Origin: Pseudanabaena sp. FACHB-2040
GTDB lineage: Bacteria > Cyanobacteriota > Cyanobacteriia > Phormidesmidales > Phormidesmidaceae
NCBI RefSeq assembly: GCF_014696715.1
Contig: NZ_JACJQO010000015.1
Coordinates: forward strand, 124,001-188,000
DNA length: 64,000 nucleotides
Direction: 5' to 3'
The translations under genes and the position numbers were made by a program. Under the pieces are notes generated by a model. It had not been told where the DNA came from. It saw nothing but the letters and a program-made list of their open reading frames with translations, and did no database searches. Position 1 is the stretch's first letter, and each line of letters opens with the position of its first letter. This document shows, one piece after another, positions 54,774 to 63,989 of this stretch.

Positions 54774-54935
54774 TGGGGCGGCTGACGAGTCGTCATCTGA
54801 GTTGTCTTCCTCAAAGACAAAATCTAGATTCTTGGCCGGTTCTATGTATTCTTCAGCCGTAAAAATTGTGTTGCAGCGCTTGCACCTGGCAATGCCCTGA
54901 GAAAGGCGATGGGTGTTTTGTGTTGTTGGGCAGTT
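54756..54935 (-). pseudogene. Possible zinc-ribbon gene remnant
   Basis: The frame reads GIARCKRCNTIFTAEEYIEP then an acidic tail (FEEDNSDDDSSAAP). It resembles the start of a small zinc-ribbon protein, but no ATG, GTG or TTG is available before a TAA upstream; only an ATT could start it. Probably a decayed gene. Confidence 0.35.
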
Positions 54936-54959
54936 TTACGCCGTGCCCACGGCGGGAGA

Positions 54960-55208
54960 TTAGAGACCGAGAGCCCTTTTCAGCTTGGTCAGATCGGCAC
55001 CCTCAACCGTGAACTCGTTGCCCGAGACCATTGTGACCTTCCATGAATCGGGGTTAGTCTTATTGATTTCCGAGATTTGGCTCAGGTTGATGACGTATTC
55101 GCCGTTTTGAATTTCCAGCATTGGTTGATTCCTTTGATTTGACTGTTGGGGCTGTGGTGTCGGGGCTGGTCGCTGCCCATAATTAACCACATCTTGTAGG
55201 TTAGCCAT
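54960..55208 (-). CDS. Small hypothetical protein, 82 or 53 aa
   Basis: The start is either 55208 (Gln/Pro-rich extension) or 55121, which has AAAGGA six bases upstream. The shared core MLEIQNGEYVINLSQISEIN ... EFTVEGADLTKLKRALGL is a compact beta-rich unit. No family recognised. Confidence 0.6.
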   Translation of the reverse strand: MANLQDVVNYGQRPAPTPQPQQSNQRNQPMLEIQNGEYVINLSQISEINKTNPDSWKVTMVSGNEFTVEGADLTKLKRALGL

Positions 55209-55648
55209 CCCGGCCGACTGTGGACAATCCCGCCACCGCCTCCGACACGGTAAGTGGTTTCAGCAACCAGCTTACTGCCACAATCTACTGAACCAGGCTG
55301 TAAAAACTAGCCCTGTATTGAGCTGTTCTACGAGATAGCCTCCTAAGATCAATGGACCATCTCCGAAATCAGCCTCACCCGGACTGAATTAGATCTTAGT
55401 CTTTACACCTGAGTCTACCGCCTGCCATGAGCAATCTAAAGGCCTACTCCATCGCTAGGCTTACCATTGCCATCGCTACCGCCCTGGCCAAATGGCCTTA
55501 AGCCAGAATGATGACGTAGTAGCTCAGGCTAGGCTTTCCCCTTGGCAGGTTGAATCACTTCAATCCGCTGGCATCCCCAATATCTCAAACAGTTTTAAGG
55601 CTGCGACAGCAATAGCTTGGTTTTGACGCTCAATATTGAAAGATTGTT
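55209..55648. other. Upstream region of the 55649-61443 operon
   Basis: 440 bp divergent spacer. No gene recognised. The promoter of the five-gene operon must lie here, but no convincing -35/-10 pair was seen. Confidence 0.5.
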
Positions 55649-56365
55649 ATGGTGCAGGCGATTCGTCCACTGATTGAGGCCCAATATGCAGAGCAGGTGC
55701 AGGCCTTTGAGTACTCCCCCTGGTTTCAGCGCTTAGAGCAGGGTCAGGCCTCCCTGCAGGAGTACGATGCCTTTATTTTTAACCTTTGCCAGACTCACCT
55801 GAAGAGTCCGCAAATTTTGGCCTTTCTCTACGCAGTGGCACCGCCGCAGGCCGCGCCCCAGATCAAACACAATTTACTGGAAGAACTGGGGCTAGATGAG
55901 GTGGCCATCTGCCACCCTGATCTACTGTATCAACTGGCAACGGCGGCGGGGTTTGATCGCGATCGCCAAACTCGTCTGGCCGAGGCGGCGCAGGCTCAAA
56001 TTCGTCAGCTCTGCACCGATCCGCTGCTGTTTGGCACGATGCAGGAACTGGGGCTGTCAGTGCTCTTGGAGGTGACCTGCTTTGAGTGGATGCTCTCTCG
56101 CCTAGCCAGTCGCATTGGCCATGCTCTAGCGGCCTATCGCGGTCTGCCGCCCGCGAGTCTAGCCTGGTTTGATCACCATTCTGAAGTCGATATTCGCCAC
56201 GCCGAGGAAGGTTTAGACAGCGTTGAGCAATACCTGGCCTATTACGAGATCGAGGCCGAGGATCTAGAGACCATTCTCGACATTACCTTCCGCGAGAACA
56301 TTTTTATCAAGCGATACTTCGCCGACCTGCCCCCTCTTGCCGAATCTTCCCATGAGAATCGTTGA
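55649..56365 (+). CDS. HDO-type (haem-oxygenase-like diiron) oxidase
   Basis: 238 residues, helical bundle of the iron-containing redox family. Metal-ligand context: HNLLEELGLDE (Glu), FEWMLSR (Glu) and HHSEVDIRHAEEGLD (His, Asp, His, Glu). Relatives such as UndA and BesC use diiron and oxygen to cleave or decarboxylate fatty acids or amino acids. First gene of the operon; its end overlaps the next gene by 14 bp. Substrate unknown. Confidence 0.87.
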   Translation: MVQAIRPLIEAQYAEQVQAFEYSPWFQRLEQGQASLQEYDAFIFNLCQTHLKSPQILAFLYAVAPPQAAPQIKHNLLEELGLDEVAICHPDLLYQLATAAGFDRDRQTRLAEAAQAQIRQLCTDPLLFGTMQELGLSVLLEVTCFEWMLSRLASRIGHALAAYRGLPPASLAWFDHHSEVDIRHAEEGLDSVEQYLAYYEIEAEDLETILDITFRENIFIKRYFADLPPLAESSHENR

Positions 56366-57518
56366 CGCTACCCTGTTTGCCCTGCAAATTCCTTTTGTCG
56401 AAGCCTTTGCCCACAGTGTGCGATCGCGCAGCTACTCAGATTCCATCGTGGTGCGGCTGCGGGCCGAAGACGGCACCGTCGGCTATGGTGAGGCAGTGGC
56501 GCGGCCTTACGTCACCGGGGAGACGGTGGACGGCTGTTTGCAGTTTATGGAACGCACCCTATGGCCTGCGGTTCAAGCCACCGACTATCTCCGGTGGACA
56601 GGACAGAATCCGATCGCCTGGCTAGCGTCGTTGGCCCTACCTGCCGATGCTGATAGTTTGGCAACCCCTGGCGTAGTGGCCTGGCATGGGGCTCGCTGTG
56701 GCTTTGAGCTAGCCCTGGTCGATTGTTTGCTGAAATCTGCCGGGGTTTCGCTGGGGGACCTCTTGCCGCCTCGGCACCCGGTCACCTACAGCGGCGTGAT
56801 CACGGCCAGCAGCGTTGAGGGAGCGGTGAAACATGCCAGGCGATTCAAGCAATTTGGCCTGCCCCACGTGAAGGTGAAGATCACGGGGGAGGCGGATCGG
56901 GAACGGCTGGCGGCGATTCGCGCGGTGGTGGGGCCGCAGGTCTCGTTGCGGGTAGATGGCAATGGGGCCTACTCGGTGGAAAGTGCGATCGCTACCTGTG
57001 AGGCCCTAGCAGAATTTCAGATCGACAGCGCCGAGCAAATGATTTCGCGCGGTCATCCTCAGGATTTAGCAACGGTTCAGGCGAACTCAACTATTCCCCA
57101 AATGGCCGATGAGTCGCTGATTACCCTGGCGGATGCCGAGGCGCTAATTGCGGCCAGGGCCTGCAAAAGCTTTAATCTGCGGCTGTCAAAATGTGGGGGA
57201 CTAGGGCCAACCTTGGCCATTGCTGAGCTGGCTCAAGCCACTGGCATTCAGGTGCAGGTGGGCTGCCAGGTGGGCGAGACGGCAATTCTCTCCGCCGCAG
57301 GGCGGCACTTGGCGGCCTATTTGCCGGAGATCAGCTTTTGCGAAGGCTCCTACGGCAGTCTGCTATTGCGGGAAGATCTCAGTCGTCGCCCCATTCACTT
57401 TGGCCATCAAGGTTTGGCTAAGCCTTTGAAGGGGCCAGGGTTGGGGGTAGAGATTCAAGATGCCCTGCTGGAAAAATACGCCCAGCAAATAATTTCACTG
57501 ACAACTAAGGCGGTGTGA
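56352..57518 (+). CDS. Enolase-superfamily enzyme, dipeptide-epimerase/muconate-cycloisomerase type
   Basis: 388 residues from ATG 56352 (MRIVDATLFALQIPFVEAFA). Capping domain then barrel with acid/base Lys in HVKVKI, metal-site Asp in RVDGNGAYS, Glu in SAEQMIS, Asp/Glu in MADESLITL and second Lys in LRLSKCGGLG. This set fits dipeptide epimerases and o-succinylbenzoate-synthase-like enzymes; in context, amino-acid or acyl-amino-acid racemisation is likely. Confidence 0.88.
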   Translation: MRIVDATLFALQIPFVEAFAHSVRSRSYSDSIVVRLRAEDGTVGYGEAVARPYVTGETVDGCLQFMERTLWPAVQATDYLRWTGQNPIAWLASLALPADADSLATPGVVAWHGARCGFELALVDCLLKSAGVSLGDLLPPRHPVTYSGVITASSVEGAVKHARRFKQFGLPHVKVKITGEADRERLAAIRAVVGPQVSLRVDGNGAYSVESAIATCEALAEFQIDSAEQMISRGHPQDLATVQANSTIPQMADESLITLADAEALIAARACKSFNLRLSKCGGLGPTLAIAELAQATGIQVQVGCQVGETAILSAAGRHLAAYLPEISFCEGSYGSLLLREDLSRRPIHFGHQGLAKPLKGPGLGVEIQDALLEKYAQQIISLTTKAV

Positions 57519-57519
57519 G

Positions 57520-59172
57520 ATGATAGCCGGACTGTATACCCTCGGCCTCCACTGGCAGGGTCGAGCCCTGAAACAACGGCTAGAGGCTGCCACCCAAGAG
57601 CCTGAGCTGGCCCAACAGCAGCTATTGCGCCAGTTGCTCAGCCGCCATGGAGACACTCAGTTTGGCCGCGAGCATCACTTTGATCAGATTCGCACCCCGC
57701 TAGACTACCGCCACGCAGTGCCCATCCGCGACTACGAAGGCTTTCGGCCCTATGTGCAGCAGATGATGGCAGGCCAGGAAAAGATTTTGGTGAATGAGCC
57801 CGTGCGGATGTTTACCTTGACCAGCGGCACCACTGGGCAGCCCAAATATATTCCCGTCACCGCTGAGGTAGAGCGGGGCGGGTCACAGCTAATGCGGCAG
57901 TGGCTCTACCGAATTTTGCAAGATCACCCAACATTTTTGAGCCGGGCGGTGGTGGGGATTGTCAGCCCAGCGATCGAAGGCTATACCTCAGGCGGCATTC
58001 CCTACGGCAGCCTGTCTGGGCGAATCTACCAGCAGATCCCAGCTTTGATTCGTCGCACCTACGCCATCCCTTACCAGGTGTTTGAGATTCCCGACTACGA
58101 TCGCCGCTACTGGGCCATTGCCCGCTATGCCCTGGCGCGGCAGGTGTCCTTCCTGGGTACGCCCAACCCCAGTACCCTCAAGCGGCTGGCCACGGTGATG
58201 ACTCACCAGGCAGAATCGCTGATCCAGGCCATTTACGACGGCACCGATGGCGAGGGCATCTCGGCCCAGCGGCCCCAGCCTAAGCGAGCCAAACAGCTAG
58301 AACAAATCTTCAATACCACGGGGGCATTACGGCCTCGGGACTGCTGGCCCCATCTGGATCTGCTGGGCTGCTGGACGGGCGGTTCGGTGGGGGCACAGGC
58401 CCGACAACTCACTGGTGACTACGGTCCACTGCCGATTCGAGATCTAGGCTATCTGGCCAGTGAAGCCCGAATCACCCTGCCCTACCAGAACAATACTCCC
58501 GCTGGCCTGTTAGATCTGACCCTGAATGTCTATGAATTCATTCCAGAAGCCAGCGCTGACCAGGTCGACCCGCCGATTTTGCTCAGCCATGAGCTAGAAC
58601 GGGGGCAGTGCTACCAGATTCTGTTGACCACTCCCGGTGGTCTCTACCGCTATCACATCAATGACGTGGTGGAGGTGACGGACTTCTATCACCGATCACC
58701 CGTCATTGCCTTTTTGCGTAAGGGCCGGGACATGAGTAACCTGACCGGGGAGAAGCTACATGTGAACCATGTGCTGGCTGCGATCGCAACCCTACAACGC
58801 CAGTTTCACCTGACGGTGGCCTCCTACCGGCTGGTGGCAAATGCCCAAAACCTGCGCTACGAGCTGTACTGGGAAATGTCAGATGTCCCCAGCCACGACT
58901 GGATCGAGCCATTGTTGTCAGCCCTGGATACGGCCTTGGCCCAAAACAACGTTGAATACGGTCAAAAACGTGCCTCTCGACGGTTAAACGCCCCCTGTCT
59001 CCATCGCATGAAACCGGGCTGGGCTGAGGCTACTCAACGCTGGGCCATAGCTCATGGTCAGCGGGAGGTACAGTACAAATGGCAGGTTCTCACCCAGCAG
59101 CCCCTACCGCTGGATACCGAAGCGATTGTGCAAACCTATGAGCTGACGCTGCCCTATGCCCACCCCCACTGA
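57520..59172 (+). CDS. GH3-family acyl-amido synthetase
   Basis: 550 residues. ATP-binding motif FTLTSGTTGQPKYIPVT (near 99-115), then the GH3 signatures LDLLGCWTGGSVGAQA, LGYLASEARITLPY, LYRYHINDVVEVTDF and NLTGEKLHVNHV. GH3 enzymes adenylate a carboxylic acid and join it to an amine, usually an amino acid. Starts one base after the epimerase stop, so tightly coupled. Confidence 0.92.
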   Translation: MIAGLYTLGLHWQGRALKQRLEAATQEPELAQQQLLRQLLSRHGDTQFGREHHFDQIRTPLDYRHAVPIRDYEGFRPYVQQMMAGQEKILVNEPVRMFTLTSGTTGQPKYIPVTAEVERGGSQLMRQWLYRILQDHPTFLSRAVVGIVSPAIEGYTSGGIPYGSLSGRIYQQIPALIRRTYAIPYQVFEIPDYDRRYWAIARYALARQVSFLGTPNPSTLKRLATVMTHQAESLIQAIYDGTDGEGISAQRPQPKRAKQLEQIFNTTGALRPRDCWPHLDLLGCWTGGSVGAQARQLTGDYGPLPIRDLGYLASEARITLPYQNNTPAGLLDLTLNVYEFIPEASADQVDPPILLSHELERGQCYQILLTTPGGLYRYHINDVVEVTDFYHRSPVIAFLRKGRDMSNLTGEKLHVNHVLAAIATLQRQFHLTVASYRLVANAQNLRYELYWEMSDVPSHDWIEPLLSALDTALAQNNVEYGQKRASRRLNAPCLHRMKPGWAEATQRWAIAHGQREVQYKWQVLTQQPLPLDTEAIVQTYELTLPYAHPH

Positions 59173-59632
59173 TGGTCTGCGGCTGCATCGGCTGGGGCCG
59201 AGTCGGCATCCGGTGCCCTGGCTGTGGGTGCTGACCCTGCTATTTTTGCTGCGGGTGCTGGGGCAGGTGCTGGTGGCCTGCTGTCAGGTGCCCTTTTTGC
59301 CCCCCATGGCCCACTGGTATTCAGGCCTGCTTCCCTACCCGCTGCTGTTGCCCAGCCAGCTGCTGATTCTGGGGCTCCAAGTCAAAATCAATCGTGACCT
59401 AGCCCAGGAACGGGGCTGGTTTCAACAGCCTCGCCCCCGCCTCGGTCAAGGCCTACAGTACGTGAGCTACGGCTACGCCCTGGTGATGGTGATTCGCTAC
59501 GGCATCACCATGAGTCTTTATCCAGAGCGTCGCTGGCTTGGGGAGGGCACTATTCCCATTGTGTTTCACTGGCTGCTGGCTGCCTATCTCTGGCTCTGGG
59601 GCTGGGGCCATCGTCGGGGGAGGCCGCTATGA
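59156..59632 (+). CDS. Integral membrane protein, 158 aa
   Basis: Four membrane helices (WLWVLTLLFLLRVLGQVLVA, LLPYPLLLPSQLLILGL, ... WLLAAYLWLWGWG). No family recognised. Overlaps GH3 by 17 bp and the next gene by four (ATGA). Confidence 0.75.
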   Translation: MPTPTDGLRLHRLGPSRHPVPWLWVLTLLFLLRVLGQVLVACCQVPFLPPMAHWYSGLLPYPLLLPSQLLILGLQVKINRDLAQERGWFQQPRPRLGQGLQYVSYGYALVMVIRYGITMSLYPERRWLGEGTIPIVFHWLLAAYLWLWGWGHRRGRPL

Positions 59633-61443
59633 GAGTAGGGATTTTTCGCCATCGCGCTCGGCTGTTCTCTCACAAGCGGCTCTGGCTGTGGCTGCTGGCG
59701 GGGCTGACTGCGCTGCTGCTGTTAGTTATTGGTCGGGGCAGTGCGATCGCAGCTGCCTGGTTGGGCCACCAGTTAGACTATCCCCCCGCCAGCTATGGCG
59801 TCCGTTTAGAACGCCGGGTGAGCGTGACCGCCCCCGATGGCACGGCGCTGGTTGCCGATGTCTACCATCCCCGTACGGCCGCAGCTACACCCACCATTCT
59901 GGTCCGCATTCCCTACTCCAAACAGATTAAACACATCCTGTTTGCCCGCACTGTTGGCCATCTTTGGGCCAGTCACGGTTACACCACGGTGATCCAGGGA
60001 ACCCGAGGCCGCTATGAGTCGGGCGGCAGCTACGATCCGCCCTTTTTGAACGAGGCCCAAGATGGGCGGGCCACGCTGCAGTGGATCGCCCAGCAGCCCT
60101 GGTACGACGGGCATATCGGCATGTGGGGCGGCTCCTACTTTGGCTATACCCAGTGGGTGCTGGCCGACCAGGTTGATCCGGGGTTGTCAGCCCTGATGCC
60201 GCAGATTTGCAGCACCGACTTCTATCGCATGTTCTACCCCGGCGGCGCGTTTTCCCTAGAGAGCGCCCTTTACTGGGCGACCCTCAGCTACGGCCCACGG
60301 GATATTCCCCTCCCCCAAGAGCAGCTACAGCAGGGCTATGAGGGGTGGCCCCTGCTAGAGGCCGATGACCGAGCGGTGCAGAATATTCCGTTTTTTGATA
60401 CCTGGGTCAGCCACACCGATCGCGATCGCTACTGGCAAGCGGTCGATGGCAGCGATCGCAACCGCCAGCTCCAGGCTCCGGCCCTGCTGATGGCCGGCTG
60501 GTACGATCCGTTTTTACCCACCCAACTGGCAGACTTTCAACAGATTCGCGCCAACGCGGCCCCCCCGGTCGCCGAGGCCACCCGCCTGATCATTGGGCCT
60601 TGGACCCACGCCAACACCGTCACCTTCCCCGACGGTAGCCGCCCCCGCAACTACCGCTTCGAAAGTATTGGTCCCAGCCTGCCGTGGTTTGATCAGCAGC
60701 TCAAGGGCGCTGCTGAGACGGCCCAGCCCAGCCCGGTGCTGATCTACGTCATGGGCGCTAACACCTGGCGCGGAGAATCGACCTGGCCCCTGCCCCGCAC
60801 CCGCTACACGCCCTACTACCTGCACAGCAACGGCCAGGCGAATACTCTCAACGGCGACGGCCTTCTCAGTCTGGAGATTCCCGGGGAGGAAGAAGCCAGC
60901 GATCGCTTTGTTTACAACCCGCAAAACCCAGTGCCCAGTGCTGGGGGAACCATGCTGGGGCCAAACGCAGGCATTCAGCCTCAAACTATGATTGAAGAGC
61001 GGGAGGATGTGCTGGTCTATACCACCCCGCCCCTGACCGACGCGATCGAAGTGACGGGGCCAGTGCAACTGCGGCTCCAGGTTTCGACCACGGCTCCCCA
61101 TAGCGATTTCACAGCCAAACTGGTGGATGTGTATCCCGATGGAACGGGTTATAACGTCTCCGAAGGGATTCTTCGGCGGGGTTATAGCAATAACATTCTA
61201 GAGGAAACTCAGGTACCCACCGAAATCACGATCGATCTCTGGCCCACCAGCCAAGTCTTCTTCCCAGGCCATCGCATTCGCCTAGAAGTTTCTAGCAGCA
61301 GCTATCCCCGCTTCGACCGCAATCCCAATACGGGCCGCGATATTCCCACCGAGCGCCAGCCAGTCGCCGCGACCCAGACTGTCTACCACCACACCGCTGC
61401 TGTCTCCCAGCTGATTTTGCCGATTATTCCAGCGGGAGGATAG
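59629..61443 (+). CDS. CocE/NonD-family membrane-anchored hydrolase
   Basis: 604 residues. One N-terminal membrane helix (about 22-47), then an alpha/beta-hydrolase domain: VSVTAPDGTALVADVYHPRT, nucleophile Ser in MWGGSYFGYTQW, Asp in GWYDPF and His in GPWTHANT, then the C-terminal jelly-roll (VTGPVQLRLQVSTTAPHSDF). The family hydrolyses esters or amides including acyl-amino acids. Faces outside the membrane if the helix is an uncleaved signal. Last operon gene. Confidence 0.92.
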   Translation: MRVGIFRHRARLFSHKRLWLWLLAGLTALLLLVIGRGSAIAAAWLGHQLDYPPASYGVRLERRVSVTAPDGTALVADVYHPRTAAATPTILVRIPYSKQIKHILFARTVGHLWASHGYTTVIQGTRGRYESGGSYDPPFLNEAQDGRATLQWIAQQPWYDGHIGMWGGSYFGYTQWVLADQVDPGLSALMPQICSTDFYRMFYPGGAFSLESALYWATLSYGPRDIPLPQEQLQQGYEGWPLLEADDRAVQNIPFFDTWVSHTDRDRYWQAVDGSDRNRQLQAPALLMAGWYDPFLPTQLADFQQIRANAAPPVAEATRLIIGPWTHANTVTFPDGSRPRNYRFESIGPSLPWFDQQLKGAAETAQPSPVLIYVMGANTWRGESTWPLPRTRYTPYYLHSNGQANTLNGDGLLSLEIPGEEEASDRFVYNPQNPVPSAGGTMLGPNAGIQPQTMIEEREDVLVYTTPPLTDAIEVTGPVQLRLQVSTTAPHSDFTAKLVDVYPDGTGYNVSEGILRRGYSNNILEETQVPTEITIDLWPTSQVFFPGHRIRLEVSSSSYPRFDRNPNTGRDIPTERQPVAATQTVYHHTAAVSQLILPIIPAGG

Positions 61444-61681
61444 CCCCTAGAATTAGTGGAATGAGTAACCGTCCTTTGCCGCAAACAACTGTAGCTTGCT
61501 GCTATTCATTTACCCTATCTCGCCTGTAGAAATTCGGGCTAGATCGGGGTACCGAAATCACCGTGGTGCGCCGGTTTAGGAACCGAGTGATGGCTCATAA
61601 CCTGTGCTGATCGAGCCCTGGACATCCAAGCGGCTCTACCTGTTTTTTGCAGGGCTACCGGTGGCGCATAGGAGGGCAGCC

Positions 61682-61987
61682 CTAGTCCAAGCCCATTTGA
61701 TCCTGGGAACGAAGAACTTGCGATACGAGATCTGCCCAACCTTCTTTTTGAGAGCACTGAGCTAGATGAAATTCGATCAAAAACTGGTTGTCGCCATTAG
61801 TCTCCGAGAGGAATTTGGCAGAGAATATGGCGAATAACTGCTGCCAAGTGCCCTTGCAGCGTAGATCACAATGCTTTCTCATCTCTGCCTCGAAAGCATC
61901 GTCATGAGTCAGGGGCAGCGCCCGCTTAACTTTGTGCGGTGCCTTCCAAAGCTGGTGAACTCTTTCCTTAAGGGCCGTCATTTTCAT
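61682..61987 (-). CDS. Hypothetical protein, 101 aa
   Basis: Helical, basic N-terminus (KERVHQLWKAPHKVKRALPL), then CDLRC and GTWQQLFAIFSAKFL. No strong ribosome-binding site and no family recognised. Upstream DNA carries a HIP1 site. Confidence 0.45.
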   Translation of the reverse strand: MKMTALKERVHQLWKAPHKVKRALPLTHDDAFEAEMRKHCDLRCKGTWQQLFAIFSAKFLSETNGDNQFLIEFHLAQCSQKEGWADLVSQVLRSQDQMGLD

Positions 61988-62134
61988 GAGCTAACGCTTA
62001 AGGTGCGATCGCATCCACCTGACTCCAGCAGAGCTTTTCTGCCTAGATCTAGATTTTCCGTGACTTTTAATGATTATTACAACCATCGAAAGTGACTGAA
62101 GTAGTTAACAGTGAAGGCTATAGCATGGCACCCC

Positions 62135-63898
62135 TCAAGAAGCAGTTTCTGAAACTTTGACAAATTCTAGAACGCTTTCGCCCCGGTGTTTGTAGTTGTG
62201 CTTAATGTCGATCTGGTGCTTTTGGTGATGGGCATGGATCTCGTCAGCTCGATCTGTTAATGCCTGCTCAATCTTCTTCTGAGCCTTGGTAAAGGACTTG
62301 AGGACGTTGATGGAGATAGCCCACTTATCGTCATAGCGATTTGCAGCATCGTTGTAGGCCATGATCGCGTCGATAGCTGCATTGATCAGCTGCTCCGATT
62401 CCCCCCGCCTAGAGCGCGCGTGAGGCTTCTTAGATTCCTGAGTAGTTTTGGGAGAAGTTTTGGGGGTGGCAGGTGTAGATCTGGGTGCCGCAGGGGTAGC
62501 CCCATTTTGAGAAGCCCCGACAGACTGCTGCTGCCCAACCTGGAGGGCGATGAGCTGCTGCATGACATCGATCAGCCCGCCAATTTTGTCTTCTAGGGTG
62601 GAAGTGATCGGTTGCTCGAGTGCTGCACTGGCTTGTTCACGAGCTTCCGCAATCGGTGGTGTTATGGCTTCCTCTCGCTCCGCTTCAGGTTCTGCGGGTT
62701 GCTGCGCTAGCCCTCGAAGTTGACCCTGAATCCATCTTACAAGCTGGTTCATTTGCTCATGCTGGTTGCCCTCAAAGCCCAGCACCTCAAAGATCGATTC
62801 TAGATGGGCCTTGTCTTCCCTCGTGACTTGGATGCGGGTCGTCTTCATTGATTTTTTGGGTAATGGTTGACTAAGGGTTCCAGTTTGCGGCTGTTGGGCC
62901 TGGTGCTTGGCATAGGACTGGGAGAATACTTCAATGGGTGTGATGCCTCCATGTCCTAACTTGATGCCCTTGCGCTTGCCGCCGTACTGAGCAATAACGC
63001 TATCGGCAATTTCGTAGTCGCTGTAGTGCCGACTGGTCGCCAGAGAACGTCTCAGCTCTGGGTTCTCTACCTCCATCACGGCATAGTGGCCCTGGATAGC
63101 TGCCTTAAACTCTGTCTCGTTGACGTTAGGCGGGCAGTACCAAAAGGTTGCAATGGTGGCATAAACCGCTCTGAACAGGTGTGTGTAGAGGTTGTCTTTG
63201 CCCTCTCGTTTAGGCACCAGGGTGGTGAAGTTGCGATCGCACGCCACCTCCACTGCCCGACCGAAGCGTTGGCTCACCTCAGCGACCTCTAGCCCCACAG
63301 CTTCGGGCAATTCATGGCGGACTTTGGCGAGGGCTTCAATCACCCGTTCAGCCGTAGTCAGCGTGGGAATCTCAAAAGAGAGTTGCTGCAGTTCTCCCCG
63401 GCGCTTCAATGCTCCAGTGAAGGTAACGCTCCACTGTGATTTCTTCTCAAACTTAGCCGTGCTGAGGATTTCGCTAGAGCGTCTTCCGGTCAGTACAGCT
63501 AGGCCTGCACAGATATCGGCCCAGTCGGGCTTCTCCAGCAGCCGCACTGCCTGAGCCACAATGCTGTCGGGCCTGACGATGAACTGAACGCTTTCATTGC
63601 GATCTGCGACTGACTTCTGCTTATCCAGATTTAGCGCTGTCCACTGGTCGGTTGTGAAATTGATGTGCTCAAGGCTGAAGTGGTCTGGGCTGAGGTAGGT
63701 CTTGAGGTAGCGGCGAGTAATATCCATCGGCCCCTGCTGCTGACGTAGGGTTGCTAAACCTCGGCTGCTCCACCAGTCCTGCAGCTCCCGATTGATGGCC
63801 TGTGCTTCGGCTCTGCCGTCTGAGGTGTCTGGAAGGGCTTTGATGCGAGGTATCCACGTCTCAATCAGGGGTTTCTCTAGCCAAGCTCTACGTCCCAT
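62135..63898 (-). CDS. Protelomerase (telomere resolvase)-family protein
   Basis: 587 residues. The N-terminal 110 residues are helical. A tyrosine-recombinase-like core follows: ICAGLAVLTGRRSSEIL with Arg139/140, a beta-hairpin with FTGALKRRGEL (Lys165), YTHLFRAVYATIA with His240 and Arg243, and TSRHYSDYEIAD with His291 and candidate nucleophile Tyr292 or Tyr295. This order matches telomere resolvases such as TelK and TelA, which break and rejoin a palindromic site into covalently closed hairpins. A Gln/Ala/Pro-rich linker (about 390-495) leads to a C-terminal helical domain. Cyanobacterial members are known by sequence but their function is not established to my knowledge. Confidence 0.82.
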   Translation of the reverse strand: MGRRAWLEKPLIETWIPRIKALPDTSDGRAEAQAINRELQDWWSSRGLATLRQQQGPMDITRRYLKTYLSPDHFSLEHINFTTDQWTALNLDKQKSVADRNESVQFIVRPDSIVAQAVRLLEKPDWADICAGLAVLTGRRSSEILSTAKFEKKSQWSVTFTGALKRRGELQQLSFEIPTLTTAERVIEALAKVRHELPEAVGLEVAEVSQRFGRAVEVACDRNFTTLVPKREGKDNLYTHLFRAVYATIATFWYCPPNVNETEFKAAIQGHYAVMEVENPELRRSLATSRHYSDYEIADSVIAQYGGKRKGIKLGHGGITPIEVFSQSYAKHQAQQPQTGTLSQPLPKKSMKTTRIQVTREDKAHLESIFEVLGFEGNQHEQMNQLVRWIQGQLRGLAQQPAEPEAEREEAITPPIAEAREQASAALEQPITSTLEDKIGGLIDVMQQLIALQVGQQQSVGASQNGATPAAPRSTPATPKTSPKTTQESKKPHARSRRGESEQLINAAIDAIMAYNDAANRYDDKWAISINVLKSFTKAQKKIEQALTDRADEIHAHHQKHQIDIKHNYKHRGESVLEFVKVSETAS

Positions 63899-63928
63899 GT
63901 ACTGAGGGCTCCTAGGTGTTCATCTAAT

Positions 63929-63966
63929 CCAAATCTATATCCATATACCAAATCTGCATCCATATC
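63929..63966. repeat. Two 19-bp tandem iterons upstream of the protelomerase gene
   Basis: CCAAATCTATATCCATATA (63929-63947) and CCAAATCTGCATCCATATC (63948-63966) agree at 16 of 19 positions, head to tail, about 30 bp upstream of the start codon. Placement suits an autoregulatory operator. Confidence 0.7.
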
Positions 63967-63972
63967 AGGCCA

Positions 63973-63989
63973 AACAGCTTTTGGCTGTT
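63973..63989. promoter_or_regulatory. Small palindrome upstream of the iterons
   Basis: AACAGC-TTTTG-GCTGTT, 6-bp arms, six bases beyond the iterons. The window ends before more context is visible. Confidence 0.4.

Noticed and set aside
54598-54900. 100-codon Ser/Thr-rich ORF
   Set aside because: Low-complexity frame overlapping two other weak candidates, no ribosome-binding site.
61539-61757. 72-codon ORF after the CocE gene
   Set aside because: Overlaps the better-supported 101-aa ORF and shows no coding features.
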